Shown: positions 8,396-16,846 of the stretch, piece after piece
How the letters are laid out: every line of letters begins with the position of its first letter
Numbering within the stretch: position 1 is the first letter of the stretch
The notes under the pieces: generated by a model
Databases searched by the model: none
What the model was told of the DNA's origin: nothing
Seen by the model: only the letters and a program-made list of their open reading frames with translations
Assembly: GCA_963662525.1 (NCBI GenBank)
Contig: OY759717.1
Span: 1,860,001 to 1,924,000, forward strand
DNA: 64,000 bases
Direction of reading: 5' to 3'
Origin: CAZSDU01 sp963662525
GTDB taxonomy: Bacteria > Bacteroidota > Bacteroidia > Bacteroidales > FEN-979
Program-made: the position numbers and the translations under genes

Positions 8396-9658
8396 ATGTT
8401 CGATTTAGACCGCTGGCTTGAAATCTATCATGTGTTGCGTTCGAATAAACTCCGGACCTTCCTGACGGCTTTTGGCGTATTCTGGGGGATTTTCATGCTG
8501 GTCATCATGCTGGGATCGGGCAGGGGACTGGAAAACGGGGTTACCCAGAATTTCGGGGATATGGCCACAAATTCAGTGTTCATCTGGGCGCAGCAGACTA
8601 CCATCCCCTATAAGGGTTTTACCCGGGGAAGATCGTTCGATTATGAAAACAGCGATACCCGTGCCCTGAGTGATGGCATCCCCGAAATCAAGTACCTGGC
8701 GCCCCGTACCAATGTTGGCGGATACAATGGCAGCAGTAACGTGGTCAGGTTCCTGAAATCCGGTCAGTTTCAGATCTTCGGCGATTATCCAGTGTTCAAT
8801 AAAATTGATCCTGTCAATATGGTGTCAGGAAGATTTTTAAATGAATTCGACCTGAAAGAAAAACGTAAGGTTGTGGTGGTTGGTCAACGTGTGGTTGACA
8901 TTCTTTTTGAAAAGGGAGAGAACCCCATCAACCAGTATATCCGGATCAACGGGGTATATTTCAATGTGATCGGGGTGTTCCAGTCAAAGCGCAACGGAGA
9001 GGCGGCCGCCAACGACAACCAGCGCATCCATATGCCCTTCACTACCCTGCAGCAGACATTTAACCTGGGCAATTCGGTAGGTTTCTTTAACATCACTTCC
9101 CGGGATGGGATCCCGGTGGCGATAGTAGAAAAGAAAGCCATTGATATCCTGAAAAAAAGACATGCCGTGGCGCCTGAGGACGACCGGGCCATCGGGCATT
9201 TTAACCTGGATGTGGAATACAAAAAAATGCGTGGTTTATTTTTCGGCATCAGTATGCTGGTCTGGATCGTGGGTATAGGAACTTTGTTAGCCGGGATCAT
9301 TGGCGTGAGCAACATCATGCTGGTTGTGGTGAAGGAAAGAACCAGGGAGATCGGCATTCAGCGTGCGCTGGGCGCAACACCCCGCAACGTGATCACCCAG
9401 ATCATCACCGAAGCGGTGGTACTCACTACCTTTGCAGGATACTTCGGACTGGTTATGGGCGTCGGTTTGCTGGAACTGATCAACTATCTGCTCGACAGTT
9501 CCGGGGCCAATACCCAGATGTTCGTGCATCCCGGAGTGGATTTCAAAGTGGCTGTCACGGCCCTGACGATCCTGGTCTTTTCGGGCGCCCTGGCGGGACT
9601 GATACCTGCGAAAAGAGCAGTATCGATCAAGCCGATTGATGCATTGAGGTATGAGTGA
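8396..9658 (+). CDS. MacB-like ABC transporter permease 2
   Basis: 420 aa and collinear with the preceding permease: the same SNKLRTFLTAFGVFWGIFML N-terminus, a periplasmic domain, then VKERTREIGIQRALGATP and three C-terminal helices ending IKPIDALRYE. The two permeases are clearly paralogous but well diverged in the periplasmic domain, as expected of a heterodimer. The stop is followed at once by repeat family C (9659-9686). Confidence 0.92.
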   Translation: MFDLDRWLEIYHVLRSNKLRTFLTAFGVFWGIFMLVIMLGSGRGLENGVTQNFGDMATNSVFIWAQQTTIPYKGFTRGRSFDYENSDTRALSDGIPEIKYLAPRTNVGGYNGSSNVVRFLKSGQFQIFGDYPVFNKIDPVNMVSGRFLNEFDLKEKRKVVVVGQRVVDILFEKGENPINQYIRINGVYFNVIGVFQSKRNGEAAANDNQRIHMPFTTLQQTFNLGNSVGFFNITSRDGIPVAIVEKKAIDILKKRHAVAPEDDRAIGHFNLDVEYKKMRGLFFGISMLVWIVGIGTLLAGIIGVSNIMLVVVKERTREIGIQRALGATPRNVITQIITEAVVLTTFAGYFGLVMGVGLLELINYLLDSSGANTQMFVHPGVDFKVAVTALTILVFSGALAGLIPAKRAVSIKPIDALRYE

Positions 9659-9686
9659 GAATTAGGAATTAAGAATTAGGAATTAG
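9659..9686 (+). repeat. Short-period repeat family C (AATTAGGAATTAAG)
   Basis: Two copies of an AATTAGGAATTA(A)G unit lie between the permease stop and the adaptor start, beginning on the base after the stop codon. Confidence 0.65.
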
Positions 9687-9706
9687 TTCAAGGAAATAGT
9701 AAGTTT

Positions 9707-10804
9707 ATGAAGAAGATTTTGAAAATTTCGTTGCTGGTGATTATTCTGGCGGTTTTTGTGATCACCATTGTTTACCTGTATAATAAGTCGAAGGAGAAGC
9801 CGGTGGTCTTTCAGACCGAGACTCCGTTCAAGACGAATATCATTAAAAAAACCGTGGCAACAGGTTCGGTGATCCCGCGCAAGGAAATTGAGATCAAGCC
9901 CCAGGTTTCGGGCATCGTGGAGGAGATCTACGTGGAAGCCGGCAAGAACATCAGATCAGGGGAGGTGATTGCCAAGGTGCGCATCATTCCCGACCTGGTG
10001 AACCTGAACAATGCCGAAGGCAGGGTGGAAAGGGCAAAAATTGCCTTTGATGATGCAAAGCTCAATTTCGACCGTCAGGAAAAGCTGTTCAAACAGGGTG
10101 TTATTGCCGAAGCCGAATACCAGAAAACTCAGCTTACTTATCGAAATGATATGCAGGAAGTGGAAGCTGCCGAGGCCAACCTGGAACTGATCCGTGAAGG
10201 AGTGAATAAAAGATCGGGTAAAACCACCAATACACTCATCCGTTCCACCATTACCGGAATGATTTTAGACATCCCGATCAAGGTGGGAAGTTCCGTGATC
10301 GAAGCCAATAATTTCAATGCCGGGACGACCATTGCCAGTGTGGCAGACATCGGCGACATGATCTTCCAGGGAAAGGTGGACGAGACCGAAGTCGGGAAGA
10401 TCAAACCCGGCATGAACCTGCTGTTGACGGTTGGAGCCATCGAAAACGATACTTTTCATGCTACCCTCAAGTACATTTCCCCCAAGGGAGTATTGGAAAA
10501 CGGAGCCGTTCAGTTCGAGATCAAAGCCGATGTGAACCTCAAGGCCGATCAGTTTGTGAGGGCGGGTTACAGCGCCAATGCCGACATCGTCCTGCAAAGG
10601 GTTGACAGCGTGCTGGCAATTAAAGAAAGCCTGCTGCAGTTTGAAAAAGATTCGGCTTACGTGGAAGTTGAAACAGGTCCTCAGAAATTCGAGAAACGCT
10701 TCATTAAAACCGGATTATCCGACGGACTGAATATCCAGGTTATTTCGGGTCTTACCGCCAAGGAAAAAATCAAGGTGCCCCAGAACCTGACTACACCCAA
10801 GTGA
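9707..10804 (+). CDS. Efflux pump periplasmic adaptor (HlyD/MacA family)
   Basis: 365 aa. One N-terminal membrane anchor (residues 5-25, basic start MKKILK) is followed by a lipoyl-like/barrel-sandwich half motif (PQVSGIVEEIYVEAGKNI). A coiled-coil hairpin spans about 100-160, rich in Ala, Glu and Lys, then come the second lipoyl half (RSTITGMILDIPIKVGS) and a beta-barrel domain. Membrane-fusion protein for the two MacB-like permeases, bridging to an unseen outer-membrane channel. It is last in the operon and converges on msrBA 12 bp away. Confidence 0.92.
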   Translation: MKKILKISLLVIILAVFVITIVYLYNKSKEKPVVFQTETPFKTNIIKKTVATGSVIPRKEIEIKPQVSGIVEEIYVEAGKNIRSGEVIAKVRIIPDLVNLNNAEGRVERAKIAFDDAKLNFDRQEKLFKQGVIAEAEYQKTQLTYRNDMQEVEAAEANLELIREGVNKRSGKTTNTLIRSTITGMILDIPIKVGSSVIEANNFNAGTTIASVADIGDMIFQGKVDETEVGKIKPGMNLLLTVGAIENDTFHATLKYISPKGVLENGAVQFEIKADVNLKADQFVRAGYSANADIVLQRVDSVLAIKESLLQFEKDSAYVEVETGPQKFEKRFIKTGLSDGLNIQVISGLTAKEKIKVPQNLTTPK

Positions 10805-10816
10805 CAGGATTCAGCA

Positions 10817-11767
10817 TCAGAAACGTTTGACATAGCCATGGCAGTAAGGCGTACTGCCCTTGTGATCGTAGTAATCCTGGTGGTAATCCTCGGCTTTCCA
10901 GAATGTTGATGCCGGCCGGAGTTCGGTGACTACCTTAAAGCCTTTGTCTTTCAGCAGGGCGATCAGTTTTTCTGCCGTTTTTTTCTGTTCCTCATTCCGG
11001 TAAAACACGGCCGAACGGTATTGTTCCCCGAAATCCGGTCCCTGGTGATTCCACTGGGTAGGATCATGGGTTTCGAAAAACATTCTGGCCACTTCCTCAT
11101 AGGAGGTCTGTACCGGATCAAACACCACCTCAATGGCTTCCAGGTGGCCGGTCGTTCCCGCACAGACCTCTTTGTAGGTGGGATTGTTCTTATGCCCCCC
11201 GGTATAGCCGACTTCCGTGGAGATCACCCCTTTGATTTTCTGCATATAAAACTCCACGCCCCAGAAGCATCCGCCGGCAAAGATGGCCGTATCTGTTACT
11301 ACTTTTCCCGCGGGAATAAAATCAAGGGAGATGGAATTGACGCAATGCCGGGTATCTTTCGTGGTGAACCCTTCTCCTGAAAATACATGCCCCAGGTGAG
11401 CGCCGCATTTGGCGCATTGGATTTCGGTGCGCATGCCATCGGCATCGGGTATTCTTTTTACGGCTCCTTTTATCTCATCGTCGAAGGAAGGCCAGCCGCA
11501 ATGGGCATCGAATTTATCGGAAGAACGGTAAAGCGGTGCTCCGCAACGCTTGCACACATAGGTTCCGGGGTCGTTGAAGTTCTCGTACTTCCCGGTGAAC
11601 GGGTGTTCAGTTCCTTTTTGCTCGATTACTCTGGCTTCTTCAGGGGTTAAGGTTTTATGGTTCATCTTGTTTTGTTTTTTATTGGAAGGCATGGAGGAAT
11701 TCTGAGTGCAGGCTCCACCCGCAAGCACGAAAAAGATCAGAAAGCTGAAAAATGCCCTGTTGCACAT
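10817..11767 (-). CDS. msrBA: Bifunctional methionine sulfoxide reductase MsrB-MsrA, lipoprotein
   Basis: 316 aa from the ATG at 11767 (an in-frame TTG at 11818 is less likely). A lipoprotein signal has lipobox LAGGAC with Cys20. The MsrB domain comes first: zinc ligands C72, C75, C118 and C121, catalytic C142 in RHCVNS. The MsrA domain follows: GCFWG with catalytic C167. Together they reduce both epimers (R by MsrB, S by MsrA) of oxidised methionine in proteins. The order is B then A, whereas many fused enzymes (PilB, SpMsrAB) are A then B. The lipobox places repair outside the cytoplasm, on exported proteins. The electron donor is unknown; a thioredoxin-fold exported protein is at 31130. 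Confidence 0.92.
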   Translation of the reverse strand: MCNRAFFSFLIFFVLAGGACTQNSSMPSNKKQNKMNHKTLTPEEARVIEQKGTEHPFTGKYENFNDPGTYVCKRCGAPLYRSSDKFDAHCGWPSFDDEIKGAVKRIPDADGMRTEIQCAKCGAHLGHVFSGEGFTTKDTRHCVNSISLDFIPAGKVVTDTAIFAGGCFWGVEFYMQKIKGVISTEVGYTGGHKNNPTYKEVCAGTTGHLEAIEVVFDPVQTSYEEVARMFFETHDPTQWNHQGPDFGEQYRSAVFYRNEEQKKTAEKLIALLKDKGFKVVTELRPASTFWKAEDYHQDYYDHKGSTPYCHGYVKRF

Positions 11768-11837
11768 TTTATTCAAACACAATCTTCCCCGAATAGTTCT
11801 TTTTACCGTTGAAGGCAAACGCTTATCTCACTGCTTC

Positions 11838-12068
11838 CTACTGCATTACTTGATACCTCAGCAGGCTCCAGGTGGTATCGGTTGCCGGATATTTTCTTTT
11901 GATTTGAATCAAGCCAATATTTTTTGCCAGAAAGATATTTTGTTTAATTGTATCTGTAGTTGAATTACCTATTATTGGGTTCTCTTCCCTTGTTTGAATC
12001 ACTTGATATTGTACGCTAATAATGAATTTCAGACTATCGCAGGAAGCTACATACGGATTCCTTAACGG
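11838..12068 (-). pseudogene. C-terminal relic of a paralogue of the neighbouring lipoprotein gene
   Basis: Directly after the TAA of the gene at 12069 the same frame stays open for 76 more codons before TAG at 11838. The translated stretch aligns with that gene's own C-terminus: GLIQIKRKYPATDTTWSLLR against GLIKYTYHTNGQDSTWNLVR, with similar material before it. There is no start codon or signal peptide of its own. It looks like the tail of a tandem duplicate whose N-terminal half was deleted, not a programmed read-through, though the shared frame is worth checking. Confidence 0.55.
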
Positions 12069-12695
12069 TTATCGCACAACATGAGATCTCACCAAATTCC
12101 ATGTAGAGTCTTGCCCATTGGTATGGTAAGTATATTTGATTAAACCATGAGATTTATCGAAGAAATATGTACACTTGACAGAATCGTGGTTTTGAAATGG
12201 AAAGGAAACATATTGAGTAACAAGGACATTTACATAAATATTTGAATCAATTCGCAAGGTATCACTGGTACTTAAAACCTCAAAGGAATAATTGGAATAC
12301 GTACTATGCCGATAGTAACCCTTATAAATATTACCTGAAATAATGCTGATACTGCCTGACGCTCCTTTAAAGGAATGACATAAAACATATCCTGAATCCT
12401 CGGAGTCCGGTCTTCCGGGGACAGATGTAAGGAAGTTGCCCCCATAGTGACTAAATAGCCATTCTTCTTTAGGTCCTGTTTCCCCGATATAGACAAACGA
12501 TAAAACAGGAGGACTCAATAAATAGGTGCTATCCTCCTTCCCGATTATATCATTTTTATAGATCCAGTAACTTCCCATCCCAAATAATGCATAGGGTTTC
12601 AATTCGTCAGGAAAATAGGATACTGACCTTTCTGTTTTTTTGCAACCGATTAAGGTAATTAATAAAAGCAGAAATGCAAGTAAAGGTTTATTCAT
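12069..12695 (-). CDS. Small lipoprotein of unknown function
   Basis: 208 aa. The N-terminus MNKPLLAFLLLLITLIGCKK has a lipobox (LIGC, Cys18), so it is probably anchored in a membrane facing the periplasm or outside. The rest is predicted beta-rich with many aromatic residues and no family I can name. A partial paralogue lies immediately downstream in frame. A TATCTTTG -7 box at 12721-12728 is 25 nt upstream. Confidence 0.75.
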   Translation of the reverse strand: MNKPLLAFLLLLITLIGCKKTERSVSYFPDELKPYALFGMGSYWIYKNDIIGKEDSTYLLSPPVLSFVYIGETGPKEEWLFSHYGGNFLTSVPGRPDSEDSGYVLCHSFKGASGSISIISGNIYKGYYRHSTYSNYSFEVLSTSDTLRIDSNIYVNVLVTQYVSFPFQNHDSVKCTYFFDKSHGLIKYTYHTNGQDSTWNLVRSHVVR

Positions 12696-12720
12696 GCATC
12701 CAGGATCAGTTTGCCTGTAA

Positions 12721-12728
12721 CAAAGATA
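12721..12728 (-). promoter_or_regulatory. -7 box for the lipoprotein gene
   Basis: TATCTTTG on the minus strand, 25 nt before the ATG at 12695. Confidence 0.45.
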
Positions 12729-12909
12729 TTTATTTTTCAGGAAAAATTATGAAAAACTGATTTCGCTGTATCTGATTCCCTGACAACCCTGAACTTACCA
12801 TAACCGATAATTCCCCTGCCTTGAATGTATAAATATTGGTTTGGGGAAAAGGATCAGAAGTATCAAAACATTACGAGGCTGTTCAAGTTTATAAAATGGA
12901 TTAAAATTT

Positions 12910-12992
12910 AACCACAATGGCACAAAGGATGCACAAAGTACACAAAGCAACTCATTGTGAACTTTGTGTAAATTTTTGTGGACTTTGTGGTT
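12910..12992. repeat. Imperfect inverted repeat built from CACAAAG units
   Basis: The left arm begins AACCACAATGGCACAAAGG and contains three CACAAAG units. The right arm is its imperfect reverse complement and ends GACTTTGTGGTT. The loop is about 12 nt. It could fold as a long hairpin in RNA. It is probably a REP-like interspersed element and not a terminator, as no T-run follows. Confidence 0.6.
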
Positions 12993-13139
12993 GAAGAAAA
13001 GCAGTGATAGTGCGTATAGGATTCTACAGAAAACTTCTAAAATTTTAAACAGACACTAAACTGCTTACATCGGATGGATATTTTACAAGGGGAATGATCG
13101 TTTGCGAAACTAGGCTAATGGGTCTGAATATTAATATAA

Positions 13140-14771
13140 TTAATGATTGATAACGCTGAATTTTCCATACCCTGAAAACTCCCCAGCGCTGAATGAATAA
13201 AGATAGGTTCCCGGGCTGAGATCAGAAACATCGGCTTTGAAGGTATTGTTCCCGGCCGGAAAGTTCTGATTGCAAAGGAATTCAAGGTTCTTTCCTGAAA
13301 GATCATAAAGCCTGATCGTTACTTTTTCTGATTTTTCCAGTTCAAAAGCAATGTTCAGATACTGATCGCATGGGTTAGGGTAAGCTCCCAATAGCCTTTC
13401 ACCTTCTCCATGGTCTATTTCCGAAACAGATGTATAAGTGCTGTATTCGGCATCGAACAGGGCTATCCCGTTTCCACCTGTTCCTTCTGACGTCCATACA
13501 TTGATCCCTTTCTGTTCGGAAAAGTTCAGTCTGACTTTGGGATCAGGATCCTCAAGATTTGGAGCATCATTAAAACCGGCAGAAACAATTGTCCAGTTAT
13601 CGGGTTGTTGGAAATTCAGGTTGTTGGTAATAAAGGGCAGTTTCTGTTCCGTGGCATCGTACCAGGTGGCCATGAAATTTGAAGTGTAAGGATTGAATGC
13701 GATATCGGGCTGGAGGTTCTCATGCCCGGGATTGGTGAAGGATAAGGGTTTGAAACAGGAAGTGAGGGTGGATTGGAGGTTATACACTCCTTTGACATCA
13801 AAGCGGTCGTTCAGGGGATCGTACTGTTCGTAGAGAATAACCGTAGTCAGGTTGGCGCTGTCGTTGTCGGTATCGCTATACTGGCAGGCAATGACCGGGT
13901 TACGGCAAAGATTGATGGCCGAAGGATCCAGGCTGTCGATGCATACCGGTCTGGTATAATGACTGTCGAAGTTCGGTTCTGTATGTGCAGTATAGATATG
14001 ACCGGTAGGAGAATTGATATTGTCTGCCTGTTCCCACACAGCAAAATACCTCCCACTGCTCCATGAGGGGCTTCTGCCATAGGCCAGACTGAGATTCAGA
14101 AAGGGTTTATCTGAAGCACCAATGGTGTCCCATACAAGGGATTCACCACCATCAGCGGAAGAAATATAATAAAGGTTTTCTGTGTTCGAATATTTGTTTT
14201 GCGAATATAAAATTCCAAGGCTATATGGATCAGCGGCTGCCGCCGGATACATTAAATCTGAAGCAAAAAAAATGTCACGGATACCTTCATCAATAAGTAG
14301 TGTTTTTTCATATTCAGTGGTCACAGCATTATACCTGAAAACCTGACCAAGGCTATAACCCAATGAAGTACTTGAGCCAACATAGGAAAAGTATAATTTC
14401 AAATTTGCCTCGCTATTTCCAACAACCATTAAATCTAATGATTTAAGGGAGCAATAGTCACATGGAAGAGCCCCGCCCAGGATATTTTCCCAATGCAGAC
14501 CATTATCTGTAGATTTTAATATGGTGAGCCATGGATATATCGTAGAATCATATCCATAAACAGCATAAAGCCAACCATTATATGCAGATCCAATAGCAAT
14601 TTTCCTCTGGTCACGATCAGGTTGGTCGTGGATTACAATATCTTTCCCGAACAGGGGCGATCTGTTTGTCTGAACCGGAAGCAAGGGTTTATCCCTGGGA
14701 ATCTGAGCGTTCAGGTCGCGGGCGAAGACCAGGGAAAACATGACAATGGCAAGCATTGAAGATAATTTCAT
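13140..14771 (-). CDS. T9SS-secreted protein with sialidase/BNR-like repeats
   Basis: 543 aa from the ATG at 14771 (a TTG at 14792 is also in frame). A signal peptide ends near ARDLNAQ. An ILKSTDNGLHWENI segment near residue 80 matches the Asp-box/BNR pattern (S-x-D-x-G-x-x-W), and an ISSADGGESLVW segment is another degenerate copy, so a beta-propeller body is likely. The last ~75 residues are a T9SS type A sorting domain (LLGAYPNPCDQYLNI, IRLYDLSGK, GTYLYSF). No catalytic residues can be assigned. Surface or secreted protein of unknown ligand. Confidence 0.82.
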   Translation of the reverse strand: MKLSSMLAIVMFSLVFARDLNAQIPRDKPLLPVQTNRSPLFGKDIVIHDQPDRDQRKIAIGSAYNGWLYAVYGYDSTIYPWLTILKSTDNGLHWENILGGALPCDYCSLKSLDLMVVGNSEANLKLYFSYVGSSTSLGYSLGQVFRYNAVTTEYEKTLLIDEGIRDIFFASDLMYPAAAADPYSLGILYSQNKYSNTENLYYISSADGGESLVWDTIGASDKPFLNLSLAYGRSPSWSSGRYFAVWEQADNINSPTGHIYTAHTEPNFDSHYTRPVCIDSLDPSAINLCRNPVIACQYSDTDNDSANLTTVILYEQYDPLNDRFDVKGVYNLQSTLTSCFKPLSFTNPGHENLQPDIAFNPYTSNFMATWYDATEQKLPFITNNLNFQQPDNWTIVSAGFNDAPNLEDPDPKVRLNFSEQKGINVWTSEGTGGNGIALFDAEYSTYTSVSEIDHGEGERLLGAYPNPCDQYLNIAFELEKSEKVTIRLYDLSGKNLEFLCNQNFPAGNNTFKADVSDLSPGTYLYSFSAGEFSGYGKFSVINH

Positions 14772-15118
14772 GATGATATTTTTAAGTTCCAAACAGGAAA
14801 TATTTTCTCGGTTATCAGGGTAGAAAACTCGTTAATCAATTTTTGCAATTAAATTCCGGGGAAATAAAATCGCTTGAAATAACAAAGATAACGCGGGATT
14901 AAGCGGATATCAAATTTATGAATGTGAATAGTTTAGGCGGTTTTTGCTGTTTTTTCGGCATAACAAAAATCACGCCAAAACTTAATCACATGTCGTTCAG
15001 CAAAATATAAAAATGAATAATTTTCGAAGTGTCAAAAAATTAGACAGTTGATGGTTAATCAATTGTTAATAAATTTTTTGAAAGGTGTGGTATGTTTTTC
15101 CAGTAGCTATTACCGGAA
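14772..15118. other. Intergenic region, AT-rich, with one strong promoter
   Basis: 347 bp without a credible ORF. It holds the promoter at 14883-14914 and an AT-rich stretch (15050-15080) with a GTTAATCAATTGTTAATAA near-palindrome. Nothing else recognisable. Confidence 0.5.
14883..14914 (-). promoter_or_regulatory. Bacteroidota promoter for the BNR-like T9SS gene
   Basis: Minus strand: TTTG (14911-14914), 20 nt, TATCTTTG (14883-14890). This gives a 5' leader of roughly 105 nt before the ATG at 14771. Confidence 0.6.
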
Positions 15119-15616
15119 TTATTGTTTGAACATTTTTTCCACGATGAGCACCTGCCCGTTATTGCTTACCCTGACGTAAGCGATGCCCGGGCGTATCTTG
15201 TTATACACGTCGAAGGAACGGACCTTCAGTCCGTCTTCCTGGTACTCCTGCATGAGGGTTCTGAGTACAGCACCGGAGCAATCGAGGATCTCGATCTTGA
15301 CGTTGCCTGGTTCAGCAGTGGTATAGATTACATTGAGGGTTTGATCGACGGGGTTCGGCATGATGCGGAACTGTAGGTTTTCTTTGGGGCGCATCATTCC
15401 GCCAGCGCACATGTTCGGATCAGGCACTTCGAATCCTTTTGGGAACAACTGGTAGGTTTTGTATTGTTTCACAGGTGCGGGAATGACCTTCACCACTGGT
15501 TTTTCGATAATTATTTTTACTTTTTTCCTGCAGGGACAGTCATCGTCGGCGGCAAAGCCAGCCATGTAAAAAGTGGCAAACAAAATGGCCAGAACTATGT
15601 TTAACCGGGTTTTCAT
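15119..15616 (-). CDS. Small exported protein with T9SS sorting domain
   Basis: 165 aa from the ATG at 15616; the frame extends to a TTG at 15718, but the ATG begins a good signal peptide (MKTRLNIVLAILFATFYMAGFA). A short Lys/Val/Pro-rich region follows, with a DDDCPCRKK cysteine pair just after the cleavage site. The second half is almost all sorting domain: FRIMPNPVDQTLNV, KIEILDCSGAVLR, AYVRVSNNGQVLIVEKMFKQ. There is little room for a separate functional domain, so it may be a structural or carrier-like surface protein. Confidence 0.78.
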   Translation of the reverse strand: MKTRLNIVLAILFATFYMAGFAADDDCPCRKKVKIIIEKPVVKVIPAPVKQYKTYQLFPKGFEVPDPNMCAGGMMRPKENLQFRIMPNPVDQTLNVIYTTAEPGNVKIEILDCSGAVLRTLMQEYQEDGLKVRSFDVYNKIRPGIAYVRVSNNGQVLIVEKMFKQ

Positions 15617-15737
15617 GGGCTTCGTTTTCTGTCTTGTACGGTTAACAGCCTGAATGGTTGCATTTTCATGGTGAGAATAAGTAACTGTAGCATTTTTCGA
15701 GTTATATGTGTGCGTCAAAGGACAATGCTGTTTTTAT

Positions 15738-15745
15738 TACCTTTG
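15738..15745 (+). promoter_or_regulatory. -7 box for the PfkB kinase
   Basis: TACCTTTG on the plus strand, 14 nt before the ATG at 15760. It lies inside the longer reading frame starting at 15706 and so favours the later start. Confidence 0.5.
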
Positions 15746-15759
15746 CCGTTCAATACGAC

Positions 15760-16758
15760 ATGACGATGAAAAAAATACTGGGTATGGGCAATGCCCTGGT
15801 TGATGTGATGATCCCCCTGGAAAGCGACGGGATCCTTGAAATATTGGGTCTTCCCAAGGGCAGTATGCAACTGGTTGATAAAGAAAGGAGCAATACCGTA
15901 TTGCTGGCATTAAAAGATTATCAAAAGAGCCAGTCGGCAGGAGGATCAGCAGCCAATACCATTCATGGCTTAGCCATGCTGGGAGCTCCGGCCGGATATA
16001 TTGGCGTGATCGGGGAAGATGAACTCGGTGGTTTTTTCGTTCGCGACCTGATCCAGGCCGGGGTGGAGCCGCATATGATCCACAGTACTCAGGAAACAGG
16101 CCGGGCAATAGCGCTGGTGACTCCCGATTCGGAGCGTACTTTTGCCACCTTTTTAGGCGCAGCCATTGAGCTTTCGGCCGGGAACCTGAGACCTGAGATG
16201 TTCAGGGGATATTCCTATTTTCACATAGAAGGCTACCTGGTCCAGAACCATGAGCTGATCCGCAGGGCAGTAGCCCTGGCCAAGGAAAACGGGCTCATCG
16301 TTTCCCTCGACCTGGCCAGCTATAATGTAGTGGAATCCAACAGGGAATTCCTGCAGCAAATAATCAATGAATACGTGGATATCTTGTTTGCCAACGAAGA
16401 TGAAGCCAAAGCGCTGACCGGTCATGAACCGGAAAACGCCCTGACAGAAATCGGGAAATTCGTGGAAATCGCCATTGTGAAAACCGGGGGCAAGGGCTCT
16501 CTGGTAAAAACCACCTCAGAATATTGTGAAATCGGGATCATCCCGGTTACACCCATCGATACCACCGGTGCCGGCGATCTGTATGCAGCCGGTTTCCTGT
16601 TCGGACATGCCTCCGGGCTAAGCCTTCAGAAATGCGGTGAACTTGGCGCCCTGCTCGCGGGGAACGTCATCGAATTCATGGGCTCCAAAATGTCAGCCGA
16701 AAGATGGACTTTCCTGAAAGGTTTGTTGAATTCCTCATTCCTCATTCCTCAATCTTAA
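15760..16758 (+). CDS. PfkB-family carbohydrate/nucleoside kinase (adenosine kinase-like)
   Basis: 332 aa from the ATG at 15760 (or 15766). PfkB fold: N-terminal GNALVDVM, the GGSAANTIHGLAMLG substrate-lid motif (61-75), GVIGEDELGGFF, and the C-terminal signature DTTGAGDLYAAGF (267-279) with catalytic Asp273. The combination GNALVD...GGSAANT resembles the adenosine kinase/ribokinase subgroup common in Bacteroidota; the exact substrate is inference. The last nine codons (NSSFLIPQS) are made of repeat family C, so the natural C-terminus may have been altered by the repeat. Confidence 0.88.
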   Translation: MTMKKILGMGNALVDVMIPLESDGILEILGLPKGSMQLVDKERSNTVLLALKDYQKSQSAGGSAANTIHGLAMLGAPAGYIGVIGEDELGGFFVRDLIQAGVEPHMIHSTQETGRAIALVTPDSERTFATFLGAAIELSAGNLRPEMFRGYSYFHIEGYLVQNHELIRRAVALAKENGLIVSLDLASYNVVESNREFLQQIINEYVDILFANEDEAKALTGHEPENALTEIGKFVEIAIVKTGGKGSLVKTTSEYCEIGIIPVTPIDTTGAGDLYAAGFLFGHASGLSLQKCGELGALLAGNVIEFMGSKMSAERWTFLKGLLNSSFLIPQS

Positions 16759-16762
16759 TTCC
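16728..16762 (+). repeat. Short-period repeat family C at the 3' end of the PfkB gene
   Basis: Four TCATTCCTCATTCC-type units (reverse complement of GAATGAGGAATTAAG). The first two-thirds are translated as the C-terminus of the kinase and include its stop codon; the last bases run up to the fusA-like promoter. Confidence 0.65.
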
Positions 16763-16793
16763 TTTGTTATTTCCCTAACATTTAGTATTTTTG
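16763..16793 (+). promoter_or_regulatory. Consensus Bacteroidota promoter for the EF-G paralogue
   Basis: TTTG (16763-16766), exactly 19 nt, TATTTTTG (16786-16793): the textbook -33/-7 arrangement. The ATG at 16847 is 53 nt further, leaving a leader of roughly 45 nt. Confidence 0.7.
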
Positions 16794-16846
16794 CGGTCCT
16801 TTTCAGGAAAAAATAACCATTTATTTACGTATAAGAATTGTTTATC

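Larger units (their letters stand above)
12696..13139. other. Intergenic region with inverted-repeat element, no gene seen
   Basis: 444 bp with frequent stops in all frames. It holds the minus-strand -7 box for the lipoprotein (12721-12728) and the inverted repeat at 12910-12992. Nothing else recognisable. Confidence 0.5.
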
